A DNA stretch of 64,000 nt from an uncultured Bacteroidota bacterium (lineage in GTDB: Bacteria > Bacteroidota > Bacteroidia > Flavobacteriales > Flavobacteriaceae). Under the pieces are notes generated by a model. That model was given only the letters and a program-made list of their open reading frames with translations, was not told the DNA's origin and searched no databases. The number at the start of each line of letters is the position of its first letter. The first letter of the stretch is position 1. The position numbers and the translations under genes are program-made. The stretch covers positions 1-64,000 of the forward strand of contig CABYAF010000001.1 in assembly GCA_902516925.1 (NCBI GenBank), given 5' to 3'. Of this stretch, positions 1 through 8,540 are shown piece by piece.

Positions 1-272
1 ATGAATTGATTGTTTTTTTAAATAAATCAAAAAAAATAATCATCAAATCATCAATTTGCCCACACTTTGGGGGAGAAATTATTTACGATAGTAAAAAGGA
101 TGTATTAAAATGCTTGTGGCATAACTGGGAGTTTTCTTCGTCAACTGGTAAATGTATTTCATATCCAATCAAGGGAATTTTAAATCCATATGATTTTGAA
201 GTAGATCCAAATCCACTTAAAAGTTACGAGGCATTTAATCAAGAAAATAAAATATATGCAATCAAAAAATAA
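1..272 (+). CDS. Rieske [2Fe-2S] domain protein, 5' truncated by window edge
   Basis: The reading frame is open to the left edge (codon GAA at 3-5), so the TTG at position 6 in the ORF track is probably internal. The visible part carries a complete Rieske cluster motif: C-P-H, 16 residues, then C-L-W-H followed by NWEF and a TG turn, which is the standard two-Cys/two-His ligand set. It ends about 27 residues later. The next ORF overlaps it by 17 bases and looks like the catalytic domain of a Rieske oxygenase. This gene would therefore supply the electron-transfer half of a split enzyme, unless the A-run near the junction hides a frameshift. Substrate unknown. Confidence 0.8.
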   Translation, partial: ELIVFLNKSKKIIIKSSICPHFGGEIIYDSKKDVLKCLWHNWEFSSSTGKCISYPIKGILNPYDFEVDPNPLKSYEAFNQENKIYAIKK

Positions 273-861
273 TGTTCTAGAAGTAGAGATTTCCAAAGAA
301 GTAAATTGCTCAAGAGAAATTGCTAAATGGAACTATTGGGATCATGAGCATTTAGATGTTGTTCATGGGGGGTACAAATCTGTTGATACTTTATATGATG
401 CAGACAATTTTTGCTTTAATTATACAAGAGTAAAAATACCAGTTATCCCATTTTTATCATCGATGACTCCATTATTTCTAGTTCAACATGACGAATTTAC
501 TCAGTTCACTTATGCAATTCAATTTGGTGTTGTTTCTAGAACTACTATAAAAATTGAAGAAATAAAAAAGGATAAATGTAAGATAACTATGAACTACAAG
601 TTTCATTTAAATGGCTGGAAAAAAATTCTCAGGCCTTTATTAAAATATCTTATACCCATTTGGAATAAAAAGGTTTGGTTAGAAGATCTTCCAGTAAAAT
701 TGAGAAGACAAAAAGTTTTAGAAATGGGGCATAGAGATTTTATTGGACTGCCTAACGATATTTCTGAAAGAGAAGGACATGAAATTAAAAAAACAAAACT
801 TCCGTTAGCTAGACCACGAAACTCCTCTAGAGATCAACATCCATTAAGTAAACATAAATAA
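256..861 (+). CDS. Rieske-oxygenase-like catalytic (SRPBCC-fold) domain protein
   Basis: 201 residues with no Rieske motif of its own. Near residues 29-37 it has W-D-H-E-H-L-D-V-V-H, which fits the D-X2-H-X4-H mononuclear iron motif of Rieske non-heme iron oxygenases. The rest alternates beta-rich and basic segments, as expected for the SRPBCC/START-like catalytic domain. I could not place the third carboxylate ligand with confidence. The start overlaps the Rieske gene, giving translational coupling or, alternatively, a frameshifted single gene. The location beside a polysaccharide cluster suggests sugar or lipid oxidation, but that is inference. Confidence 0.5.
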   Translation: MQSKNNVLEVEISKEVNCSREIAKWNYWDHEHLDVVHGGYKSVDTLYDADNFCFNYTRVKIPVIPFLSSMTPLFLVQHDEFTQFTYAIQFGVVSRTTIKIEEIKKDKCKITMNYKFHLNGWKKILRPLLKYLIPIWNKKVWLEDLPVKLRRQKVLEMGHRDFIGLPNDISEREGHEIKKTKLPLARPRNSSRDQHPLSKHK

Positions 862-923
862 GTATTATTAAAAATAATAAAGAAAGTTTAGATAAAGTTT
901 TTAAACAATTTGTATCATATTCA

Positions 924-1262
924 ATGGTCGGACTGCTATCAACTATCTTAGACTTTTTGATTTATAATTTATTAATTTCTTCATTTGGTTTATCTGCATC
1001 AAGCTCTAAAAGAATATCCTTTCTTTCAGGAACAATAAACAGTTTTATATTCAATAAAAGAATTACTTTCAAGTCAAAAAATAATACTGCTTTGGAAGCT
1101 GTAAAATATTTTTCTGTTTGGATAATATCTTTTTTTGTAAATTCAATTACTCATGATATTGTATTAGTCTATTATGAGGGATACATTCCTTTTGTATTTG
1201 CTTCACTTATTTCTATTTGTATTAATTTTTTAGGAGCAAAATTTTGGGTATTCAAAAAATAA
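924..1262 (+). CDS. GtrA-like four-helix membrane protein
   Basis: At least 112 residues with four hydrophobic segments and the GtrA-family pattern (N-terminal G-x-L-S-T-x-L-D, central basic F-N-K-R-x-T-F, terminal KFWVFKK). GtrA proteins are thought to help move polyprenyl-phosphate-linked sugars across the inner membrane. The first ATG (924) falls inside the conserved first region. The frame stays open back to a stop at 855-857 and encodes a plausible N-terminus (VFKQFVSYS) with only ATT or ATA as candidate starts, so the true start is probably near 858-870. It converges tail to tail with the WbuB-like gene. Confidence 0.75.
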   Translation: MVGLLSTILDFLIYNLLISSFGLSASSSKRISFLSGTINSFIFNKRITFKSKNNTALEAVKYFSVWIISFFVNSITHDIVLVYYEGYIPFVFASLISICINFLGAKFWVFKK

Positions 1263-2453
1263 TTAACTCAATATTTTAAGTAACCTATCTACTATAATCT
1301 TCTTCGAGAAATTTTTAACATAATATTTTTTTGAGTTTTTACCAAGTTGAATAAGTTGGTCATTGCTCATATTTTTAATACGAATTATGTTATTGGCAAG
1401 ACCTTTGATGTCATCAGGTTCTGTTGCAAATCCAGCTCCTGATTCATTAATTATTTGATTTGAAACACCACTTATTGAACCAACTATTGGCATACCATAT
1501 GCCATGTAGGATTGTAACTTTGAGGGTATTGTAAGAGAGAAAATTTTTGATTTTTTAAGGGAGATCAGCATAACATCAGAGGAATCAAAATAACTTGGCA
1601 TTAAGTTTTGTTCTTTTCTTCCCAAGAATTTAAAATAATCTTTTACTTCGCTTTTAATGATATTATTTTTAAGATTATTTAAATTTCTACCTGTTCCAAT
1701 TATTATAAAAATAATTTTCTCAGATTTGTTTTTTAAAATTTTACAAACACTGATTAAAACTTCAAGATTTTGAGCCTCACCAATATTACCTGCAAATGTT
1801 ACCGTAAAATAATTATGTTTTTTTATAGGTTGTTTAACTCTCAAATAAACATCATCCGCATAATTAGGTAAATATGTTATTTTTCTCTTATTAATATTTT
1901 TTTTACTGAGGTTTTGAATAAAAAGTTTTGATTGAACTAAAATATGATCAACATTATTATAAATATACTTTGTTAGAGAATTTAAAATTTTTATTAAAAT
2001 TCTGTTGTTGATATTTCCAGCCTCTGACACAGACTCTGGCCAAAGGTCTTGCACCCACAAAAAACTTTTAGAATTAAATTTAATTGATGCAAAAATTCCA
2101 ACTAATCCAACAGTTATTGGTGATGGCGCATAGATAAATATTCTATCAAACTTACCACTTACAAAAAGAACTTTTATGATTCCAAAAAAAACAAACGATA
2201 AATAATTAATTGATATAAAAAACTTGTTACTATTAAATCTTGGAAAGATTCTGGCTCTGTGTACAATTACACCATCAATTAACTCTTTATTTCTGTTAAA
2301 AAAATTATAACCCTCGAAAAATCTACCTGATGGATAATTAGGTATTGCTGTTAGTACCTCAACTTCATTACCTCTTTGTTTAAAGGTTTTTACTAAATCA
2401 TTAATAATAAAATTTTCTGGTTTATAATATTGTGTGACAACAAGAATTTTCAA
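1263..2453 (-). CDS. GT4 glycosyltransferase, WbuB-like
   Basis: 396 residues. The N-terminus (MKILVVTQYYKPE), IPNYPSGR, VQDLWPES, AGNIGEAQNLEVL and SLTIPSKLQSYMAYGMPIVG match WbuB-type GT-B transferases, which add an N-acetyl-L-fucosamine or related L-sugar during O-antigen repeat-unit assembly on the cytoplasmic face. It is the last gene of the minus-strand operon. Its start overlaps the stop of the preceding reductase by 4 bases (ATGA). Association with a reductase and 2-epimerase of the L-FucNAc/L-QuiNAc pathway supports the donor assignment. The exact sugar cannot be read from the sequence. Confidence 0.85.
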   Translation of the reverse strand: MKILVVTQYYKPENFIINDLVKTFKQRGNEVEVLTAIPNYPSGRFFEGYNFFNRNKELIDGVIVHRARIFPRFNSNKFFISINYLSFVFFGIIKVLFVSGKFDRIFIYAPSPITVGLVGIFASIKFNSKSFLWVQDLWPESVSEAGNINNRILIKILNSLTKYIYNNVDHILVQSKLFIQNLSKKNINKRKITYLPNYADDVYLRVKQPIKKHNYFTVTFAGNIGEAQNLEVLISVCKILKNKSEKIIFIIIGTGRNLNNLKNNIIKSEVKDYFKFLGRKEQNLMPSYFDSSDVMLISLKKSKIFSLTIPSKLQSYMAYGMPIVGSISGVSNQIINESGAGFATEPDDIKGLANNIIRIKNMSNDQLIQLGKNSKKYYVKNFSKKIIVDRLLKILS

Positions 2454-3304
2454 TTTGAATAATTATTTGATTTGTAATAACAAGCCAGCTCATTGATCAT
2501 ATCAGGATAATTTTTTATTAAAAACTTAAAATCTCTTCTATTAGAAACTAATGATTTATTAGAAATTTCTCCATCAACCTTTTTGATTGTTATGTTTAAT
2601 TTAAATTGATTATTTATTAAGGATAATAAATCATATTTAGTGATAGGGGGATTAGATATGTGTATTAAGCCTTTGATGTCATTTTCAATAAGATAGAGGA
2701 TCACTTTAGAAAGCTCCAAAGTTGTTAAACCAGACCAAATAGACTTGTCGTATCCATCTACAGAACCTTCCTTATTGCTGATAAACCAGTTAAATAATCC
2801 CGAGCCGTCTTTTTTCAGTTCCGGACCAATTATTGATGTTCTAATAGTTAAATGTTTATTGGTTACAATCTCTCCTATATCTTTTGTTTTTCCATATATA
2901 TCAGTTGGTGTCTTCTTAGAATTTTCATCGTAATCTCCAATAGACCCATCAAAAACACAATCAGTACTTAAATGAATTATTTTTGATTTGATATTATCTG
3001 CAATTTTCACAAGCTTATGAGGAAAACATGAATTTATAAGTATTGCATTAAGTGGATTTGATTTTGACTGATTTACAAGAATTCCTGCAGCATTAATAAT
3101 TATATCTGGTGAAATATTATAAATTAATTTTTCAAGATTTTTGGTTTCCAATATATCACAGATTATAGTATCACTGTTTACCTTGATTTTTTTTGCAAGA
3201 TTGAAAATTTCAAAATCTGAATTTTTAGAGAGGAAATCTACCAATACATGCCCCATCATTCCAGAGCTACCTATTACTAGAATTTTTTTTTTTATTTTTT
3301 CCAT
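2450..3304 (-). CDS. RmlD-like NDP-sugar 4-reductase (WbvR/FnlB role)
   Basis: 284-residue short-chain reductase of the RmlD type: N-terminal NAD(P) loop VIGSSGMMG, STDCVFDG, and catalytic Y-G-K-T-K. In UDP-L-FucNAc clusters the reductase is the longer CapF/WbjC type with a C-terminal cupin domain. Here that domain is absent and the protein resembles V. cholerae WbvR, used for UDP-L-QuiNAc. It would reduce the 4-keto intermediate made by the dehydratase at 11442-12458, before the 2-epimerase at 3292-4401. It overlaps both neighbours (13 and 4 bases), so the three are probably translationally coupled. Confidence 0.75.
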   Translation of the reverse strand: MEKIKKKILVIGSSGMMGHVLVDFLSKNSDFEIFNLAKKIKVNSDTIICDILETKNLEKLIYNISPDIIINAAGILVNQSKSNPLNAILINSCFPHKLVKIADNIKSKIIHLSTDCVFDGSIGDYDENSKKTPTDIYGKTKDIGEIVTNKHLTIRTSIIGPELKKDGSGLFNWFISNKEGSVDGYDKSIWSGLTTLELSKVILYLIENDIKGLIHISNPPITKYDLLSLINNQFKLNITIKKVDGEISNKSLVSNRRDFKFLIKNYPDMINELACYYKSNNYSN

Positions 3305-4401
3305 ACTTCTTTATTTACAATCGAAGTATAACTTTGGATTATCTTAATTACTTTATCTGAACAATTAATTAAATCGTAGTCCTCTGGCTCAGTGTGGAAA
3401 TCTAAATTTAAAACTAAATCAATTGAGTTTAATATATTGTTATTATCAAGAGAGCCTATTACAAATGAACCTGAATCAACTGCCTCAGGTCTTTCTGTTG
3501 AAGTTCTTATACTAACTGAAGGAAATTTTAGTATTGAACTTTCTTCAGCCAGAGTTCCACTATCAGATAATGTTATAAATGATTTTTTTTGGAGTAATAT
3601 ATAATCAAAAAATCCTAGAGGTTTAATAAATTTAATTTTAGAATTAATTTTATTTGTCAAGTTTTCTATTTTTTTTCTAGTGCGTGGATGTGTTGAGAAA
3701 ATTATCCTCTTACTATATTTTGTTTGAACTTCATTTAAAGCATCCATAATGCTTTCAAAATTTTTTTTATTATCAACGTTCTCTTCTCTATGAATACTAA
3801 CAACTATATAATCTTTTTCACTGAGTTTAAGCTTTCTTAAAATTTTACTGTTATTAATATCTTTTTCATAAAAATTTAATATCTCTTTCATTGGAGAACC
3901 TGACTTAAAGATAAAGTCTTTTCTTATTCCCTCAGATAATAAATACTTTTTTGCATTTTCAGTGTAAGGAATGTTTATATCTGAAATATGATCTACGATT
4001 TTTCTATTTATTTCTTCTGGCACATTTTGATCAAAGCACCTGTTACCAGCTTCCATATGAAAAATTGGGATTTTTAATCTTTTGGCAGAAATAGATGAAA
4101 GGCAACTATTCGTGTCTCCAAGAATTAGTAGAGCATCCGGATTTATTTTTTTTAAAATAGAATAACTTTTAGAAATAATCTTTCCAATAGAATTTCCAAG
4201 ATTAGATGATTTTGTATCAAGAAAATAGTCAGGCTTTCTAATCTTTAAATCGTCAAAGAAAATTTGATTAAGCTCAAAGTCATAATTTTGACCTGTATGA
4301 ATCATAATATGGTCAAAGAATTTATCACATTTTAAAATAACCTGAGATAATTTAATTACTTCAGGTCTTGTTCCTAAAATAGTTACTAATTTTGTCTTCA
4401 T
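3292..4401 (-). CDS. Non-hydrolysing UDP-sugar 2-epimerase (WecB/FnlC/WbvD family)
   Basis: 369 residues, full length for the family. Hallmarks in order: ILGTRPEVIK, HTGQNYD, LGDTNS, HMEAGNRCFDQNVPEEINRK, SIHREENVD and SDSGTLAEE near the C-terminus, covering the UDP-binding and acid/base regions of WecB-type epimerases. In this context it is more likely the last enzyme of UDP-L-FucNAc/L-QuiNAc formation than a maker of UDP-ManNAc, because it sits between an RmlD-like reductase and, one gene further, a WbuB-like transferase. A general ManNAc role cannot be excluded. Confidence 0.88.
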   Translation of the reverse strand: MKTKLVTILGTRPEVIKLSQVILKCDKFFDHIMIHTGQNYDFELNQIFFDDLKIRKPDYFLDTKSSNLGNSIGKIISKSYSILKKINPDALLILGDTNSCLSSISAKRLKIPIFHMEAGNRCFDQNVPEEINRKIVDHISDINIPYTENAKKYLLSEGIRKDFIFKSGSPMKEILNFYEKDINNSKILRKLKLSEKDYIVVSIHREENVDNKKNFESIMDALNEVQTKYSKRIIFSTHPRTRKKIENLTNKINSKIKFIKPLGFFDYILLQKKSFITLSDSGTLAEESSILKFPSVSIRTSTERPEAVDSGSFVIGSLDNNNILNSIDLVLNLDFHTEPEDYDLINCSDKVIKIIQSYTSIVNKEVWKK

Positions 4402-4433
4402 CTATTTGTAGTCAAATATAAGATTTTAAATAT

Positions 4434-5585
4434 TTATTCGTTGATGCAAGCCTTATATACATTATCATATTCCAAAATATTTTTTTCAATTGATAAATCT
4501 TGCTTTATTCTATCAGCACCTGCTTTAGTTTTATCTATGGCTTCATCTTGATTTTGTAAAACATATTCAATTGCTTTTGATAAATGTTCATCATCATTAA
4601 ACTTTACTACATACCCAGCATTAAGTCTCTTGACATCTAATCCTGCACCTGAATTATCAGATACAATTATTGGCACATGACAAAGTACTGCCTCAAAAGG
4701 AGCGCCTGCACCTTGCTCATATCTTGATGTTTGGACTACAACACTAGAATCAATTATGCATGATAGCTTTTGATCCCCTGATAGATAGCCTGTAAATAAT
4801 ACTTTATTCTGAATATTTAAATTTTTTATTAATGCTTGAATATTTGCTTTATAACCATCGTCACCTCCCATTATTACTAAATGTACATCATTTCTTCTTT
4901 TTTGAATTATATTGAATGACTCAACTAAAAAATCTATACCTTTTATATAGTGTATTCTTCCGAAGAAAAGTATTATATGTTTTTTATTCAAATTATATTT
5001 ACTTTTAAATAATCCTTTTTTTGGTAGATTTTCATAATCTTTAATTGGAAAAGGGGGTCTTATTATTGCTATCTTATCATCGTCTACCCCAAAATCTATA
5101 TACTCTTTATAACTCAGTTCATTCTCTGCTATAAAAGCTTTTGATTTTTTAAGAATATAATTTCCTATTAACAGATCATATAGATATTTTTTTAAAAACT
5201 TTATTTTAAAATGCCTTGGTAAAGATCCATGGGCATCTACTAAATATGGTATTTTTAATTTGTCTGCATAGAGACAAACTATTACATTTTGAATACTTCT
5301 AAATAGATGAAGATGAATTATATCATAATTACCTAAATTATTTCTACAGAATTTTATTAAGTAAGGAGATAAATGGATGCCAAAAAAATTGAAATAGCTT
5401 TCTTGTACAATAACATTATATAGATTACTATTGTTAAGGTTATCATCGTCAAACATGAAATTAGTAGTTAGGACCGATACATCATGCCCATTCTTTGATT
5501 GAGCACTTGCAATTTGATCAATAAGCCAAGTAGTTCCTCCACCTCCCTCTATTGAGAAAAAAGGAAATACATGAAGAATTCTCAT
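4434..5585 (-). CDS. GT4 family glycosyltransferase
   Basis: 383 residues, GT-B fold. The N-terminal domain has the Gly-rich loop of GT4 enzymes (FSIEGGGGTTWL); the C-terminal nucleotide-binding domain has GRIHYIKGIDFLVESF and the E-x7-E-like segment EQGAGAPFEAVLCHVP. It probably transfers one sugar of the repeat unit to the polyprenyl-linked chain in the cytoplasm; donor and acceptor are unknown. Its ATG overlaps the stop of the aldolase gene upstream by 4 bases, so it is coupled to the amino-acid-like cassette. Confidence 0.85.
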   Translation of the reverse strand: MRILHVFPFFSIEGGGGTTWLIDQIASAQSKNGHDVSVLTTNFMFDDDNLNNSNLYNVIVQESYFNFFGIHLSPYLIKFCRNNLGNYDIIHLHLFRSIQNVIVCLYADKLKIPYLVDAHGSLPRHFKIKFLKKYLYDLLIGNYILKKSKAFIAENELSYKEYIDFGVDDDKIAIIRPPFPIKDYENLPKKGLFKSKYNLNKKHIILFFGRIHYIKGIDFLVESFNIIQKRRNDVHLVIMGGDDGYKANIQALIKNLNIQNKVLFTGYLSGDQKLSCIIDSSVVVQTSRYEQGAGAPFEAVLCHVPIIVSDNSGAGLDVKRLNAGYVVKFNDDEHLSKAIEYVLQNQDEAIDKTKAGADRIKQDLSIEKNILEYDNVYKACINE

Positions 5586-6388
5586 GCTATTATTTTATTT
5601 ACTTTAGATACTAATTTTAGTTTATTTTCATCTAAAAGACTAAAGTCTGAGTTACAATATATTTTATACAAATCTTTAATTTTATTTATCTCTAATTTAA
5701 GATTTAACTTATTTTTTATATCAGACAAGGATTTAGATTTATCATGAAACGATCTTGAAAGAATAACAAATTGGGAGCCAACACGAACATGTTCTGACAA
5801 AATAAGTTTTGAGTCAAGAATTCCAGTATCTATCCTTGAAATACCTCCAAATCCAAATTTAATTTTATTTTTTTTAAACTTTTTTGAAAAATAATCAACA
5901 ATACCTCCACTTAGCACCTCAAATAAAAAGTCCATTTTTAATTCTAATGACAAGTCATTTAAACCAATATATGCAAGATCAATCCCCTTACAGCTTAAAA
6001 TATCATCTACATTACATAATGACCCTATGGTTTCAAATAAAAGAACAGATCTTGACCTTCCATTGATACATTTTAAAAAAAATTTAACTTCATCCACTTT
6101 TTTAAACATGGGTAACATTATGTAGTCAGGCCTATATTTAAGTATACTATCAATTTCTTTTTTTGAATTTTTATTTATTGGATTAATACGAACTAACATT
6201 CTACTATCTTTTAAGCACTCTCTAATTCCTTTTAAATCTGATAATTTATGATCAGATATGAAAGTATCGACATTATTCTGTCTTTCTTTTTTGCCTATGG
6301 TTTCAAGATCAATCATTATGATTTTAACACCTGAAGATTGAGCATGTTTTGCAATTTCGACTTTATTAGTAATGAGTATTGTATTCAT
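5582..6388 (-). CDS. HpcH/HpaI aldolase / citrate lyase family protein
   Basis: About 268 residues from the chosen start. The ORF track begins 8 codons upstream, but the ATG at 6388 overlaps the stop of the aminotransferase gene as TAATG, the usual coupling arrangement. TIM-barrel class II pyruvate aldolase residues are present: Arg in LVRIN (about 67), metal-binding Glu in LLFETIGS (about 119) and Asp in IGLNDLS (about 145). Family members join or cleave pyruvate or oxaloacetate and an aldehyde. Within a polysaccharide operon, beside an aminotransferase and a PLP decarboxylase, it probably helps build an unusual substituent. Not a standard nucleotide-sugar enzyme. Confidence 0.75.
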   Translation of the reverse strand: MNTILITNKVEIAKHAQSSGVKIIMIDLETIGKKERQNNVDTFISDHKLSDLKGIRECLKDSRMLVRINPINKNSKKEIDSILKYRPDYIMLPMFKKVDEVKFFLKCINGRSRSVLLFETIGSLCNVDDILSCKGIDLAYIGLNDLSLELKMDFLFEVLSGGIVDYFSKKFKKNKIKFGFGGISRIDTGILDSKLILSEHVRVGSQFVILSRSFHDKSKSLSDIKNKLNLKLEINKIKDLYKIYCNSDFSLLDENKLKLVSKVNKIIA

Positions 6389-7296
6389 TAAACATAAATT
6401 GGTGTTAGCCATTTATAATATTCTTTATAACTACCTCTAACAAGTGATAAATATGAGTCTCTTATTTTATTTGTAATTTTATAAGAGTTATATTCCGCAT
6501 TATTAATTTTTGAAACTGGAAAAACTTCTATACTGGTTCCACATAAAAAAACCTCATCAGCATTTAGAATTTCATCTTTTTGTATTTCTCTAACATCAAC
6601 TTCAAGATTATTAATTTTTTTCGCTATTTCTATAATTGTTTTCCTAGTGATACTGTCAAGTATTGAGCTATTTAGTGGAGGAGTAACCAGATTGTTTTCT
6701 TTAACCATAAAAATACATGAGCCTGTTGACTCTGATATTGTTCCATTATTATTTAAAAGAAGTGCAGTATCAAAGCCTTTTTTAATAGCATCTAAATGAG
6801 CATATCTACTATTTATATAATTTGCTCCAGCCTTAATTTTTGGAGGCATGGAATTGATATTAATTCTCTCCCAGTTTGATAGATTTAGAGCAATTGTTGA
6901 TTTATTTTCAAATGCTCTAGCATATTGTCTTGGAAGCACTACAACTTCACAATCGTATTTTTGAGTCCAGCTCCCTTTCTGATCTACATATGCAATTACT
7001 CTGACAATAGAGTCTTTTTTAAATTGATTTTTTCTAATAGTCTCAATAATTTTTTCTTTAAGATCATCTTTTTTCATTTTTATTTTAAGATCAATAGAAG
7101 TTGACGAATTATAAAGCCTAGTAATATGATCATCTAATCTAAAAAAAAAGAGCTGTGAGTTATCAAGTGATGAATAGCACCTTATTCCCTCAAAAACATT
7201 CAATCCAAATTGACTGGATGGTGAAAAAATATTAATACAAGCCTCGTCCTCTTTTATAAATTTACCTTTTGTCCAGACTATATTATTAGAATTCAT
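6388..7296 (-). CDS. Class IV PLP aminotransferase (branched-chain type)
   Basis: 302 residues, the length of IlvE-like enzymes. Motifs: FNVFEGIRCY near residue 34, the PLP-lysine region IKAGANYINSRYAH, NNGTISESTGSCIF, and the late LCGTSIEVFPVS segment. Such enzymes transfer amino groups between branched-chain or D-amino acids and 2-oxo acids. A housekeeping ilvE would not be expected inside a glycan operon, so a dedicated role with the adjacent decarboxylase (5-base gap) and aldolase (TAATG overlap) is likely. Specificity (L or D, aliphatic or not) cannot be decided from motifs. Confidence 0.8.
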   Translation of the reverse strand: MNSNNIVWTKGKFIKEDEACINIFSPSSQFGLNVFEGIRCYSSLDNSQLFFFRLDDHITRLYNSSTSIDLKIKMKKDDLKEKIIETIRKNQFKKDSIVRVIAYVDQKGSWTQKYDCEVVVLPRQYARAFENKSTIALNLSNWERININSMPPKIKAGANYINSRYAHLDAIKKGFDTALLLNNNGTISESTGSCIFMVKENNLVTPPLNSSILDSITRKTIIEIAKKINNLEVDVREIQKDEILNADEVFLCGTSIEVFPVSKINNAEYNSYKITNKIRDSYLSLVRGSYKEYYKWLTPIYV

Positions 7297-7301
7297 TTTT
7301 T

Positions 7302-8531
7302 CTATAGTTTATACGTCTTGAAAATGTGTTTAGTTTCTTCTTTAATTTTTAATATTTCAATGGTATTATCTTGTTTTAATTCAATAACAGGAGAATTTGT
7401 ATGAATAAAAGGAGGTTTTAAGACAATTGAATATGAGCCAACATTTTCAAAAAAAATATAATCTCCTTCTTTGATTATACCTACATATTCATTAGATAAA
7501 TAGTCTGATTCAATACAGGTATATCCAGCAATTAAATACTTGTTTGTATTTTTTGACACATTGGTTTTAGATATTATCTTAAATGGAAGATTAATGCTTT
7601 CACTTTGTGGTGTAATATTGAATTTACTTCCTGATATTGTTGCAATTTTATATTTATTGATTTGTTTTATACTTATGACTTCAGCAACAAAAAACATTGT
7701 GTCAGCAACAATTGCACTTCCTGGCTCAATTATTAATTCAGGTCGTTGATATTCATCCAGTGATGAAAATGCTGAGTTTATTTTTGACGCTACTGTTTCA
7801 GCATAGTCCTTAAATGATGGAACATCTGAACCAAATTGTTTTTTTAATTCATCACTCATATTACTAAAGAATCCTCCTCCGATATCGATAAACTCAATGT
7901 CATTATTAAAATATTTTTGAGAAATTTCAAGCATTTTATCAACTCTTTCTTGAAATGAAATCAAATCTCTATTTGGGAAATGACAATGTATTCCTGAAAT
8001 TTTAAGATTATCTATTTTATCAACTTTTTTTATAAACGAAGTCAAATCACCATTTTCAACACTAATACCGAATCTAGAAATTTTTAAATTTGAGATTTCA
8101 AAATTACACCTAACACCAATTTTAAATTTTTGATCTTTATATTTTTTAATTATTTGAATTATAACATCTAACTCAGAAAGTGAATCAACGTGGATTCTTG
8201 AACCACTTAATAGGGAGTCTTTAATATCATTATACTGTTTATAAGGTCCATTAAATATAATCTTAGATGGGTTAACACCTAAGTTTAATGCAAGTTCTCG
8301 TTCCATTTGAGAAACAACTTCAGCATAACCACCAAGATTATTAACAATTGAACATAATTTTGGAATGTAATTTGTCTTGTAGGAATACCCTACAGAAGTT
8401 TTTGGGTAAATATTTGTAAATGAATTTAATAGTTTGTTATAGTTTTTTATAAACTTCTCTGAATCCAATATGTAAAACGAGTCCCCATATTCTTGTGATA
8501 TCATTTTTATTTTTTCAAAGTTTAAATTCAT
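7302..8531 (-). CDS. Fold-type III PLP decarboxylase (DAP/ornithine decarboxylase-like)
   Basis: 409 residues with alanine-racemase-type TIM barrel followed by a beta domain. Landmarks: PLP-lysine in GYSYKTN (about residue 51), SRFGIS, HCHFPNRD, the GGGF phosphate loop, EPGSAIV, and C-terminal C-I-E-S-D and VGSYS, where diaminopimelate decarboxylases carry their CESxD and GAY motifs. It probably decarboxylates an amino acid with the carboxyl group at a D-like centre. Clustering with an aminotransferase and an aldolase argues against the lysine-biosynthesis enzyme. First gene of the three-enzyme cassette. Confidence 0.8.
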   Translation of the reverse strand: MNLNFEKIKMISQEYGDSFYILDSEKFIKNYNKLLNSFTNIYPKTSVGYSYKTNYIPKLCSIVNNLGGYAEVVSQMERELALNLGVNPSKIIFNGPYKQYNDIKDSLLSGSRIHVDSLSELDVIIQIIKKYKDQKFKIGVRCNFEISNLKISRFGISVENGDLTSFIKKVDKIDNLKISGIHCHFPNRDLISFQERVDKMLEISQKYFNNDIEFIDIGGGFFSNMSDELKKQFGSDVPSFKDYAETVASKINSAFSSLDEYQRPELIIEPGSAIVADTMFFVAEVISIKQINKYKIATISGSKFNITPQSESINLPFKIISKTNVSKNTNKYLIAGYTCIESDYLSNEYVGIIKEGDYIFFENVGSYSIVLKPPFIHTNSPVIELKQDNTIEILKIKEETKHIFKTYKL

Positions 8532-8540
8532 GACATTAAA

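Noticed and set aside
4670-4690. TTGGCACATGAC as a second sigma-54 promoter
   Set aside because: The -24 half fits but no GC follows at the 10-base distance, and it lies inside a glycosyltransferase gene.
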